A stretch of DNA of 64,000 nt from the NCBI RefSeq assembly GCF_016765795.1, contig NZ_JAESVP010000002.1, positions 481,153 through 545,152 on the forward strand. Reading direction: 5' to 3'. Positions 36,044 to 43,627 of the stretch are shown here, one piece after another. Below the pieces are notes generated by a model that did no database searches, was not told the DNA's origin, and was given only the letters and a program-made list of their open reading frames with translations. The position numbers were made by a program, and so were the translations under genes. The stretch is from Fuscibacter oryzae. GTDB taxonomy: Bacteria > Pseudomonadota > Alphaproteobacteria > Rhodobacterales > Rhodobacteraceae. Within the stretch, counting starts at the first letter, position 1. The number at the start of each line of letters is the position of its first letter.

Positions 36044-36053
36044 AGGTGCCACC

Positions 36054-36260
36054 ATGCAGTCGAGCCTTCTGATCGCCGAACGTCCCCTGCCGCCCCTGTC
36101 GCGGATCGCCTTTAGTGTTGCGATGACCGTTCTTGCCTGGGAAAATCGCCGCCATACCCGCGCCGCCCTGAAACGGCTTGACCCGCATGTGCTGCGCGAC
36201 ATCGGGCTTGACCCTGTCGCCGCCGTGGATGAGGCCGAAAAGCCCTTCTGGCGGGCCTGA
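36054..36260 (+). CDS. DUF1127-domain small protein
   Basis: A 68-residue basic protein. The C-terminal DUF1127 (YjiS-like) domain is WENRRHTRAALKRLDPHVLRDIGLD (key residues R-R-x-T-R-x-x-L-x-x-L-D, L-R-D-I-G-L). Small DUF1127 proteins in Rhodobacteraceae and Rhizobiales are known to affect RNA turnover and stress or phosphate metabolism. It is divergent from the MocR regulator gene and ends at a strong terminator. Confidence 0.88.
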   Translation: MQSSLLIAERPLPPLSRIAFSVAMTVLAWENRRHTRAALKRLDPHVLRDIGLDPVAAVDEAEKPFWRA

Positions 36261-36293
36261 CCCTTCCGCTTTTTGCTTCCCTATCCCCAACTT

Positions 36294-36320
36294 CGGCCGG
36301 GTTCGCCCCGGCCGTTTTTT
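36294..36320. terminator. Intrinsic terminator between DUF1127 and paiB-like genes
   Basis: CGGCCGGG (36294-36301) pairs with CCCGGCCG (36307-36314), loop TTCGC, followed by six T residues. It ends the DUF1127 transcript; the T-run runs into the stop codon of the convergent paiB-like gene. Confidence 0.9.
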
Positions 36321-36936
36321 ATTCCGCCCCGCCGCGTGGCATCCGCGCCATCCGATCAGACAGCGCGCCCCGCCCCTGATCCTCGAATCGCTCTTTGACC
36401 GCATCGAAATCGGCATCGGCGCGATTCTGGCTCAGTTTGGTCTTGGCCAGAACCTGCTCCACCTGCACCTCAAAGCCGACAATGGCCGCCAGCATCCCAT
36501 CCAGATAATCGCGCGGGGCATCGCCCATCTTCCAGCCCGCCGCCCCCTCCATCTTGCGGGTTAGCAGTGCCACCGCGCGGCGCTTGAACTTGTCACTGTC
36601 GTCCCAGCGAATCCGGCCAAGCATATGCACCACCTGATAATTCCAGGTCGGCACCACCTTGTGCGTCTCGGCCTTGGATGGATACCAGTTGGGCGACACA
36701 TAGCCATCCTGTCCGCGAAAGATCAGCAACACCTCTTGCCCGTCCGCGACCAGCTCATGCAGCCGGTTGGCGCGGGCGACATGGCCGATGATCCGATCCC
36801 CCTCGGACAGAACCGGCAGATGGTTCGCCACCAGCCCCTCGGCCGTCTGGGCGACCATTGAGGCCAGCGGATAGGCGTCGATCAGGCGGGCAACCTCGGC
36901 CGGATCGGCTTCGGCGAAATGGGGCGGGATGTACAT
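36319..36936 (-). CDS. PaiB-type FMN-binding split-barrel protein
   Basis: A 205-residue protein of the PaiB (FMN_bind_2) family. It opens YIPPHFAEADPAEVARLIDAYPLA and has NHLPVL, GHVARANRLHEL, LLIFRGQDGYVSPNWYPSK and VPTWNYQVVHMLG, the FMN/ligand-barrel motifs. In Bacillus, PaiB acts as a negative regulator of proteases and sporulation; in proteobacteria the role is not established. ATG 36936 follows an AAGGAGG site. Confidence 0.9.
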   Translation of the reverse strand: MYIPPHFAEADPAEVARLIDAYPLASMVAQTAEGLVANHLPVLSEGDRIIGHVARANRLHELVADGQEVLLIFRGQDGYVSPNWYPSKAETHKVVPTWNYQVVHMLGRIRWDDSDKFKRRAVALLTRKMEGAAGWKMGDAPRDYLDGMLAAIVGFEVQVEQVLAKTKLSQNRADADFDAVKERFEDQGRGALSDRMARMPRGGAE

Positions 36937-36980
36937 GGCGGCCTCCTTGCGGGCAGCTTGCAGCCCCTGCCGCAAAAAGA

Positions 36981-37004
36981 AAAGGCGCCCCGCAGGGCGC
37001 CTTT
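36981..37004 (-). terminator. Terminator of the rplM-rpsI operon
   Basis: AAAGGCGCCC (36981-36990) pairs with GGGCGCCTTT (36995-37004) around CGCA. On the minus strand it is followed by a T-rich stretch, just after the rpsI stop. Confidence 0.88.
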
Positions 37005-37026
37005 CCGAAACCAGATGCGAAACGGC

Positions 37027-37512
37027 TTAGCGTTTCGAGAACTGGAAGCTCTTGCGGGCCTTGGCCTTGCCGTACTTCTTGCGTTCCACGACGCGGCTGT
37101 CACGGGTCAGGAAGCCGGCAGCCTTCAGCGCGCCGCGCAGGGCGGGCTCATAAAGTTGCAGCGCCTTGGAAATCCCGTGCTTCACAGCGCCAGCCTGGCC
37201 CGACAGACCACCACCGGCAACGGTGGCGTAAACGTCAAACTGGCCTTCAACATTGGCGATGGTGAAGGGCTGCTTCAGGATCATTTGCAGAACCGGACGC
37301 GCGAAATAGGCGTTGATGTCCTTGCCGTTGACCACAACCTTGCCCGAACCGGGTTTCACCCAGACGCGGGCAACCGCGTTCTTGCGCTTGCCGGTCGCAT
37401 AAGAGCGGCCCAGTTTGTCACGCACGGCAACACGGATCGGCGCCGCTTCGGCCACCGGGGCCACAGCGCCCACGGCCGATTTCAGATCGTCAAGAGATTT
37501 GATGTCGGACAT
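37027..37512 (-). CDS. rpsI: 30S ribosomal protein S9
   Basis: A 161-residue S9 (uS9) with an acidic/Ala N-terminal extension of ~30 residues, as usual in alphaproteobacteria. It shows [49 protein letters not shown] and the basic C-terminal tail ending QFSKR that reaches the P-site tRNA. It starts 3 bases after the rplM stop, in the standard rplM-rpsI operon. Confidence 0.98.
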   Translation of the reverse strand: MSDIKSLDDLKSAVGAVAPVAEAAPIRVAVRDKLGRSYATGKRKNAVARVWVKPGSGKVVVNGKDINAYFARPVLQMILKQPFTIANVEGQFDVYATVAGGGLSGQAGAVKHGISKALQLYEPALRGALKAAGFLTRDSRVVERKKYGKAKARKSFQFSKR

Positions 37513-37515
37513 GAT

Positions 37516-37980
37516 TTACGCGCTCCGGGTGTTCTTGGGGTTCAGCGGCTTCACGTCCAGAACGGTCGGCTGCTGAGCTTCATGCGGATGGGCCGCACCG
37601 GAATAGACGCGCAGGTTCGACATCTGCTGACGGCCCAGACGGTTGCGGGTGATCATCCGCTCGACAGCCTTTTCCACCACGCGCTCGGGGTGGTTGCCTT
37701 CCAGCACCTGACGGGCGGTGCGGAACTTGATGCCGCCGGGGTGGCCGGTGTGCCAGTAGTAACGCTTGTCGTCGCGCTTCTTGCCGGTCATCTGCACCAG
37801 ACCCGCATTGATCACGATGACATTGTCACCCATGTCCATGTGGGGGGTGAAGGTCGGCTTGTTCTTGCCGCGCAGGATGTTGGCGACGATCGTGGCAAGG
37901 CGGCCCAGAACAACGCCCTCGGCGTCGATCAGGATCCACTTTTTCTCGATGTCCGCCGGGGTAGCGGTAAAGGTTTTCAT
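37516..37980 (-). CDS. rplM: 50S ribosomal protein L13
   Basis: A 154-residue L13 (uL13) that assembles early onto 23S rRNA. It has [20 protein letters not shown], the [13 protein letters not shown] segment, [12 protein letters not shown] and [17 protein letters not shown] 37980 is chosen; the frame continues upstream through the promoter region without similarity. It heads the rplM-rpsI operon with a good sigma-70 promoter about 60 bases upstream. Confidence 0.98.
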   Translation of the reverse strand: MKTFTATPADIEKKWILIDAEGVVLGRLATIVANILRGKNKPTFTPHMDMGDNVIVINAGLVQMTGKKRDDKRYYWHTGHPGGIKFRTARQVLEGNHPERVVEKAVERMITRNRLGRQQMSNLRVYSGAAHPHEAQQPTVLDVKPLNPKNTRSA

Positions 37981-38035
37981 CGGTTCATTTCCATGAAGAG
38001 CGGCGGGGGTTGCCCCCCGGAATCTCGGATGGGGG

Positions 38036-38064
38036 CTTATCGCCGAACTGGCCCAAAGCGTCAA
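38036..38064 (-). promoter_or_regulatory. Sigma-70 promoter of rplM-rpsI
   Basis: On the minus strand, -35 TTGACG (38064 to 38059) and -10 GATAAG (38041 to 38036) are separated by exactly 17 bases. The transcript would have a leader of about 50 bases before the rplM ATG at 37980. The stretch upstream (38065-38135) is unusually AT-rich for this window, like an UP element. Confidence 0.72.
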
Positions 38065-38135
38065 GCGCGCAAAACAACATAATATCGCACAATATCAGTA
38101 TGTTAAAATATGCGGTATCAAAATACCCCATCCAA

Positions 38136-38186
38136 TTTCACATTGGCCCAAATATCCCACGGGGGTCCGGGGGTGTGAAACCCCCG
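38136..38186. repeat. Dispersed repeat copy 1 (CCCGTGGGATATTT family)
   Basis: The minus strand reads through a CCGGGGGTTTCACACCCCCGG hairpin (by its arms CCGGGGGT and ACCCCCGG) into CCCCCGTGGGATATTT. The block at 38136-38160 is identical over 25 bases, in inverted orientation, to 44496-44520. A third copy of the core is at 63103-63118. The hairpin may also terminate the sseB transcript. Confidence 0.75.
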
Positions 38187-38190
38187 GCGC

Positions 38191-38976
38191 TTACCGCAGG
38201 CGCGGCGGTCTCAAAGGGTCGCTGCCCGGCGGGGGCGGCGCCAGCGGCTCTGGCGGTGCCTCGGGCAGCGGCACGTCGAACATCAGCCCCGCCCGCACCA
38301 GCGCCGGCACCGCAGGGGCATCCGAGGACAGGAAGGTCACATCCAGTTCCGCTGCATCCACGCCGGAAAAGGCCAGCGCTTCGGACATGGCGCGGGCCAG
38401 CGGCTCTTCTGCTTCGGGAACCGCATCAAGGATCGCCAGCACATGGCCGCGCCGCCCGCCCTGATAGCGCACCCCCGCCAGCACGGCGGCCCGCGCCAGC
38501 CCCGCCGCCCCCGACAGGGTAAAACGCAAGGCATCGTCCAGCGCGGGCGGCAGGCCCTGCGGCGGCACAAAGGCCTCGACCTGCGCCTCCAACTCTTGCG
38601 GGGCAGCTCCCAGCCGCTCGGTCAGAAAACTCAGCGCCTCGGGCGGCAGCATCACCTCGCTGGCGGCCGCTGTACCAAGGTTCAGCCCCAGGCTGATCCC
38701 CTGCCCCGCCAGATGCTGCGCGATGATCCGGCCCGGAAGTGCGGCATAGGGCAAGGGCGTATCGCCCAAGGCCGCCAGCCGCTCTTCGGTATCAAACACA
38801 AGGACCACCGGGCCATCGGCCAGATCAAAGATACGGGGCTGAATGCGCTCGCCTTCTGCCTCACGTTCCAGCAGCAGGAACAGGGTTGCATCGGCCAGCA
38901 GACGATAAAACGCCAAAGCGGCGGCCTCATCACCCGCAACCATCGCGGCATGGGCGGTATCAAGCGGGGTCTGCAT
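38191..38976 (-). CDS. sseB: SseB-family protein
   Basis: A 261-residue protein with the SseB domain in its N-terminal half (TPLDTAHAAMVAGDEAAALAFYRLLADATLFLLLE by its core, then VVLVFDTEERLAAL and YAALPGRIIAQHLAGQGISLGLNLG) and a C-terminal SseB_C-like domain. Named for enhanced serine sensitivity in E. coli; the mechanism is not known. The upstream UDG-family gene overlaps its start by 17 bases, so the two are co-transcribed. Confidence 0.85.
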   Translation of the reverse strand: MQTPLDTAHAAMVAGDEAAALAFYRLLADATLFLLLEREAEGERIQPRIFDLADGPVVLVFDTEERLAALGDTPLPYAALPGRIIAQHLAGQGISLGLNLGTAAASEVMLPPEALSFLTERLGAAPQELEAQVEAFVPPQGLPPALDDALRFTLSGAAGLARAAVLAGVRYQGGRRGHVLAILDAVPEAEEPLARAMSEALAFSGVDAAELDVTFLSSDAPAVPALVRAGLMFDVPLPEAPPEPLAPPPPGSDPLRPPRLR

Positions 38977-39556
38977 CGGCCATCACCTTTCGGATTGCAT
39001 CCCGTAGTGCGGGAACAAGCTGGTCCGCGAACCATGGGTTGCGTTTCAACCACCCGGTATTGCGCCACGAGGGATGCGGCAAGGGAAAGATGCCACGCGG
39101 CGCAAAGGCACGCCAGTCGGCCACGGCAGAGGTGACATCGCGCGCACCAAGATGCCAGCGGATCGCATGGCCGCCGACCAGAACCGTCAGGCGCACATCT
39201 GGCAGCGCCGCCATCACCTCTGCCCGCCATGTGCGCGCGCAAATGGCGGGTGGCGGCAGATCGGCCCCCTTGGCATCATAGCCGGGAAAGCAAAATGCCA
39301 TCGGCACAATGGCCACGCGCGCCCGGTCATAGAACTCTGCCTCGCTCAGCCCGGTCCAGTCGCGCAGGCGGTCACCCGAGGGGTCGGTGAAGGGCCTGCC
39401 AGAGGCGTGAACCCGCGCGCCGGGGGCCTGACCGGCGATCAACAGCCGCGCACCGGGCTGAAACCACACCACCGGGCGCGGCTGATGGGCGGTGTGGGTG
39501 GCCGCAAAGCGCGGGGCGCAGAGGCGGCAGGCCCGGATCTGATCGGCAAACTCCAT
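38960..39556 (-). CDS. Uracil-DNA glycosylase superfamily protein
   Basis: A 198-residue protein of the UDG superfamily (COG1573-type). Motif A is LLIAGQAPGARVHASGRPFTDPSGDRLRDW and motif B-like is PLPHPSWRNTGWLKRNPWF. An N-terminal CRLC pair is present, but I do not see the full four-Cys set that holds the iron-sulfur cluster of family 4/5 enzymes. Glycosylase activity on uracil or other damaged bases is therefore uncertain. ATG 39556 is chosen. It overlaps sseB by 17 bases. Confidence 0.85.
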   Translation of the reverse strand: MEFADQIRACRLCAPRFAATHTAHQPRPVVWFQPGARLLIAGQAPGARVHASGRPFTDPSGDRLRDWTGLSEAEFYDRARVAIVPMAFCFPGYDAKGADLPPPAICARTWRAEVMAALPDVRLTVLVGGHAIRWHLGARDVTSAVADWRAFAPRGIFPLPHPSWRNTGWLKRNPWFADQLVPALRDAIRKVMADADPA

Positions 39557-39927
39557 GGCACCAGCTTCCCCCGCGCCGGAGACTGACGCAAGAGGTGGCG
39601 GAACGAACATGGGGGGCGCCACCGCGCGGCTTGTCCAGTCATCTAGCCAAAGTGGCAAGTGCCCGGCAGTTGCGGACTTCGGACGAGCCAACTGCAAGCG
39701 CGCCGTCGCGGATTCCCGACGCGACCGGACGACCCTAAGATACGCCCTTTGCTGAGCGAAACAAGATGAACAGGGTCTGGTTCCATGTGAACGCTTTCAT
39801 CCGCCCCCCACCACGCCCCGCGGCGGGCGCTTCGGCAACACCCCGCGCCCCGGCCACGCCCTTGCCGCGCCCCGCCCCTTGCGTGCCGGTGACGGCCTGT
39901 TATGCGAAAGAAAACCGGAGTCCGCCC
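39557..39927 (+). other. 371-base leader region before the NhaA-like gene, with two hairpins
   Basis: No gene is evident. Two inverted repeats stand out: GCAGTTG/CAACTGC (39666-39672 with 39689-39695, loop 16) and GTCGCG/CGCGAC (39705-39710 with 39720-39725, loop 9). A very C-rich stretch (39800-39890) follows, then CCGGAG as Shine-Dalgarno at ~39915. A structured 5' leader of a Na+/H+ antiporter gene could be an ion-sensing RNA of the nhaA-I type, but I cannot confirm the consensus by eye. The region also holds the promoter of the divergent UDG-family gene. Confidence 0.35.
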
Positions 39928-41142
39928 ATGTACCGCGTGTCGCCCTTTGTCCGCCATTTCGGCCTTGCGCTCCTGTCAGGCGTGGGGATGGCGACGCTAT
40001 GGGTCAATCTGGATCACGGGGGGTATTATGATGCCATCGAATACCGGCTTGCCGACCTGCCGTTGCCAGCGTGGATCGCGCCGGAAGGCATAAGCCTGAC
40101 GCCCCTTTCGGTGGTATCCGACGGGCTGATGGCGCTGTTCACCGCCTTTGTCGCCAAAGAGCTGTGGGAGGCGCTGCGGCTGGAACGGGGTGCCCTTTCG
40201 GGCCGTACCGCGCGTCTGCCCCTTGCGGCGGTTGTTGGCGGAACCCTTGGGGCGATTCTGGTGTGGTTGGTGCTGGGCACCCTTTTTGAAACCGCCGCCG
40301 AGGCGACCTTTGCCGCTGGCTGGCAAGTGCCCGTCGGCTCTGATGTGGTCATCAGCTATCTGGTCGGGCGGCGCATCTTTGGCCAGGGCCACCCTGCCCT
40401 GCACCTGTTGTTGCTGACCGCCATCGGCTTTGACATTCTGGGGCTTGTGCTGCTGGGGCTGACCGATCCGACCGGATCATGGTTGCGGCTAATCTGGCTG
40501 CTAGTGCCCCTTGTGGCAAGTTTCGGCGTCTGGCTGACTTATGGCCGCGCCGCCGTTCCCGGCGCAAGCGAGCGTGACCGGCAGCGCGCGATGCAGCTTT
40601 GGCCCTATGTGCTGGCCGGGCTGGCCAGTTGGCTGGGGGTTGCCGCCTCTGGCCTGCCTCCCGCGCTGGGGCTGTTGCCGATCATTCCGGCCATTCCCCA
40701 TGCCGACCGCGCCTTTGGCCTGTTCGCCGAGGCAGAGGAGTTTCTGCACGACCCGTTGAACCGGCTGGCACATCTGCTGGTGCGCCCCTTGGCGGTTGTG
40801 CTGTTCCTGTTCGGGCTGGTGCGCGGCGGGATCGACCTGCAAGCCTGTGCACCGACCACGCTGACAGTGCTTGCAGCCCTTTGGGTCGGCAAGCCGCTTG
40901 GCATAATGGCGGGGTTCGTCGTGGCCCTGGCGGCGCTGCGCACGGCCATGCCGCAGGGCATCGCCGGGCGCGACCTGCTGCTGGTCGCGCTGACGCTGGG
41001 CATGGGGTTTACCGTTCCCGTGGTGGCGCTGGATGTCGCCCTGCCCGGCGGCGGCATGACCGAGGCGGCCCGCCTTGGCCTTGCCCTGTCTCTGCTGGCG
41101 GGGCCTTTGGTCATGCTGCTCGCACGCTTGTTTCGCCGCTGA
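39928..41142 (+). CDS. Divergent NhaA-family Na+/H+ antiporter homologue
   Basis: A 404-residue membrane protein aligning by motif with NhaA along its length. SDGLMALFTAFVAKELWEAL (Asp65) matches the E. coli INDALMAVFFLLVGLEVKREL region, GWQVPVGSDVVISYLVGR (Asp139) matches Asp133, and WVGKPLGIMAGF (Lys322) matches Lys300. The hallmark Asp163-Asp164 ion-binding pair is replaced by Phe168-Asp169 (IGFDILGLVLL). One acidic residue of the pair is therefore lost, so stoichiometry or ion may differ. ATG 39928 follows CCGGAG. Confidence 0.8.
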   Translation: MYRVSPFVRHFGLALLSGVGMATLWVNLDHGGYYDAIEYRLADLPLPAWIAPEGISLTPLSVVSDGLMALFTAFVAKELWEALRLERGALSGRTARLPLAAVVGGTLGAILVWLVLGTLFETAAEATFAAGWQVPVGSDVVISYLVGRRIFGQGHPALHLLLLTAIGFDILGLVLLGLTDPTGSWLRLIWLLVPLVASFGVWLTYGRAAVPGASERDRQRAMQLWPYVLAGLASWLGVAASGLPPALGLLPIIPAIPHADRAFGLFAEAEEFLHDPLNRLAHLLVRPLAVVLFLFGLVRGGIDLQACAPTTLTVLAALWVGKPLGIMAGFVVALAALRTAMPQGIAGRDLLLVALTLGMGFTVPVVALDVALPGGGMTEAARLGLALSLLAGPLVMLLARLFRR

Positions 41143-41170
41143 CAATCCCGTGAGTTGCCAGGGATTGTTT
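41143..41170 (+). terminator. Probable terminator after the NhaA-like gene
   Basis: CAATCCC (41143-41149) pairs with GGGATTG (41161-41167), loop 11 bases, followed by TTT. The long loop and short T-run make it moderate. Confidence 0.5.
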
Positions 41171-41297
41171 ACGATGTGGCAATGGCGACATATTGCTGCC
41201 CGAAACATCGCCTAGATGCCGGTGCCAGAGACAGGCGCAAACCGGGCGTTAATAACACTGCGGTAACCGGCAGATAGACCGGTATCAGAGGCAAGGG

Positions 41298-41957
41298 ATG
41301 ATCGCGTTCGAGAATGTCAGCAAGTCCTTCTGGACCGGCCGGGATCGCAAGGTGATTCTGGATCAGGTCTCGTTCAAGGTCGAGTTGGGCAATTCCCTTG
41401 GCGTTCTGGCCCGCAATGGCACCGGCAAGACCACGCTGATCAACATGATGGCCGGGCTGGAAAAGCCGGATGAGGGCAAGATCACCCGCACCTCGCGCAT
41501 TTCGTTTCCGCTGGGGTTCATGGGGGGCATCACCTCGAAACACTCGGCAACCGAAAATGCCCGCTATATCGCCCGCCTCTATGGGCTGGACCCCGATTAT
41601 GTCGAAAGCTTTTGCCGCTGGCTGACGGGGATCGACCATTATTTCGACCAGCCGGTCGGCACCTATTCATCGGGGATGCGGTCGCGCTTTTCGTTTTCGC
41701 TAATGCTGGCACTGGAATTTGACATCTATCTGATCGACGAGGGGATGCCCTCCAGCACCGATGTGGAATTCAACCGCAAGGCGGGCATGGTGCTGCGCCA
41801 GCGGTTGAAGAACGCCACCGTCATCGTCGTCTCGCACCAGCCCCGCACGCTGGAAAAATTCTGCCGGTCGGCTGCGGTGATGCGCAACGGCAGGATATAC
41901 ATGTTCGACTCTCTGGAAGAGGCCAAGCGGCTTTATGACTATGAAACTCACAGTTAA
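41298..41957 (+). CDS. kpsT: Capsule polysaccharide ABC exporter ATPase
   Basis: A 219-residue ATPase of the KpsT/Wzt group. Walker A is GVLARNGTGKTTL (residues ~35-47); then FPLGFMGGITSKHSATENARYIA, the signature YSSGMRSRFSFSLMLALEFD, Walker B IYLIDE and switch VSHQ. These are typical of group 2 capsule export. The membrane partner KpsM is not in the window. The next gene overlaps the 3' end by 23 bases. Confidence 0.92.
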   Translation: MIAFENVSKSFWTGRDRKVILDQVSFKVELGNSLGVLARNGTGKTTLINMMAGLEKPDEGKITRTSRISFPLGFMGGITSKHSATENARYIARLYGLDPDYVESFCRWLTGIDHYFDQPVGTYSSGMRSRFSFSLMLALEFDIYLIDEGMPSSTDVEFNRKAGMVLRQRLKNATVIVVSHQPRTLEKFCRSAAVMRNGRIYMFDSLEEAKRLYDYETHS

Positions 41958-43620
41958 GCGCTTTCGTACCCGCAGGCCCGATGGCTCGGTGGCAGAACCC
42001 CTGTCCCCCGCCTCTGAACCACAAGCTGCCGCGCGGCCCCAACAGGTCGTGCCCGACAATCCCTTTATGCCGTCAGAAGAAGATGACGGTTTCGGCAATG
42101 CCAGCTTTCCCACCGCGCGCGGCGAAACGCGGGTTGCAGCCCCGGTGCCCGGCACCCCGGATGCCGCCCCGGTCGAGATTGACTCGATCCGGCGCGAAGG
42201 GCTGACGGGTCGCCAGTTGCGCATCGCGCGGCGTCTGGCGCAAAAGCACGGGTTGCCCGCCACCTCTGATTTCGATGCCGTGCGGCTGTTGCGCAGCCGG
42301 GGCATTGACCCGTTTCAGGCCAACGCCGCGCTGGAGGTGGTCAGCGGCGGCCTGCCGCCCGAACCGCCCATCGGCTCGCGTGCCCTGACTTTAACGCCAG
42401 GCGATATGCCTCGCCTTCCCCAGACCATCCGCCCGCCGGGGCTGCCCAGCCCTGAATTGCAGGCCGAACAGGCCCATATCGCCGAGGTGATGAAGATCCA
42501 GCGCGACATTGCGCGCCGCCGCCGCCGCAAATCGGCGATGCTGCTGGCGCGGCTGTCGGTGTTTGTCTTTTTGCCGACGCTGCTGGCGGCGATGTATTAC
42601 TATGTCATCGCCTCGCCGATCTATGCGACCACCACGCAATTCGTGATCCAACAGGCCGAACCGGCGGCGGCGGCGGGGATGAGCAGCCTGCTGCGCGGCA
42701 CGCAATTCGCCACCTCGCAGGATTCGATTGCGGTTCAGGGTTATCTGCAAAGCCAGGGCGCCATGCAGCGACTGGAAGCGGACAAGGGCTTTCGCGATCA
42801 CTTTTCGGCCCCCGGCATCGACGCCCTGCTGCGGCTGCCCGCCGGGGCCTCAGAGGCAGAGGTGTTCAAGCTCTATCAAAAGATGGTCAAGGTTTCCTAT
42901 GACCCGTCCGAAGGCCTGATCAAGATGGAGGTGCGCGCCGCGGACCCTGACAAATCGGTCGAATTTTCGCAGGCCCTGATCAGCTATGCCGAAGATCAGG
43001 TGGACAAGCTGACCCAGCGCCTGCGCGCCGACCAGATGAAGGGTGCCTTGGAAGCCTATGAAGATGCCGAGAAAAAATTGCAGGATGCCAATCAGAAGGT
43101 TGTGGACCTGCAAGAGCAGTTCAAGGTTCTGAACTCTGAGGTCGAGGCGACGCTGGTCACCAGCCAGATCGCCACACTGGAAAGCCAGATGACGCAGGAC
43201 CGCCTGTCGCTGGCGCAGATGGAGTCGAACGCCAGCCCCAATCAGGCGCGGATGGAACCGCTAAAGCGCCGCATCGCCACCATTGAATCGCAGATTGCAG
43301 AACTGCGCGCCAAGCTGACCGAAGACAGCGCCTCTGGCCTGTCCATCGCCAAGGTTCAAAGCCAGCTTCTGGTCGCCTCCTCCGATGTGCAGACCCGGCA
43401 GTTGATGATGGCCGCCGCCTTGCAGGCGATGGAAACGGCCAGGCTGGAAGCCAACCGCCAGACGCGCTATCTGTCTATCGCGGTCAGCCCGGTGCGTCCC
43501 GATGAGGCAGCCTACCCGCGTGCGTTTGAAAACACGCTCGTGTCGCTGCTGATCTTTACGGGGATTTACCTGATGATCTCGATGACAGTTGCAATCCTGC
43601 GAGAGCAGGTCACCGCGTGA
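41935..43620 (+). CDS. kpsE: Capsule polysaccharide export polysaccharide co-polymerase-type protein (KpsE/Wzz-like)
   Basis: A 561-residue inner-membrane/periplasmic protein. The first ~200 residues are cytoplasmic and Pro-rich (repeated PxPxP and a helical LTGRQLRIARRLAQKHGLP). A membrane segment at ~205-225 (LARLSVFVFLPTLLAAMYYYVI) leads to a Wzz-like periplasmic domain with long coiled coil (~350-480). A second membrane segment lies near the C terminus (LVSLLIFTGIYLMISMTVAIL). ATG 41935 overlaps kpsT; ATG 41941 is an alternative. The long cytoplasmic extension exceeds E. coli KpsE. Confidence 0.88.
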   Translation: MTMKLTVKRFRTRRPDGSVAEPLSPASEPQAAARPQQVVPDNPFMPSEEDDGFGNASFPTARGETRVAAPVPGTPDAAPVEIDSIRREGLTGRQLRIARRLAQKHGLPATSDFDAVRLLRSRGIDPFQANAALEVVSGGLPPEPPIGSRALTLTPGDMPRLPQTIRPPGLPSPELQAEQAHIAEVMKIQRDIARRRRRKSAMLLARLSVFVFLPTLLAAMYYYVIASPIYATTTQFVIQQAEPAAAAGMSSLLRGTQFATSQDSIAVQGYLQSQGAMQRLEADKGFRDHFSAPGIDALLRLPAGASEAEVFKLYQKMVKVSYDPSEGLIKMEVRAADPDKSVEFSQALISYAEDQVDKLTQRLRADQMKGALEAYEDAEKKLQDANQKVVDLQEQFKVLNSEVEATLVTSQIATLESQMTQDRLSLAQMESNASPNQARMEPLKRRIATIESQIAELRAKLTEDSASGLSIAKVQSQLLVASSDVQTRQLMMAAALQAMETARLEANRQTRYLSIAVSPVRPDEAAYPRAFENTLVSLLIFTGIYLMISMTVAILREQVTA

Positions 43621-43627
43621 GGCAGGC

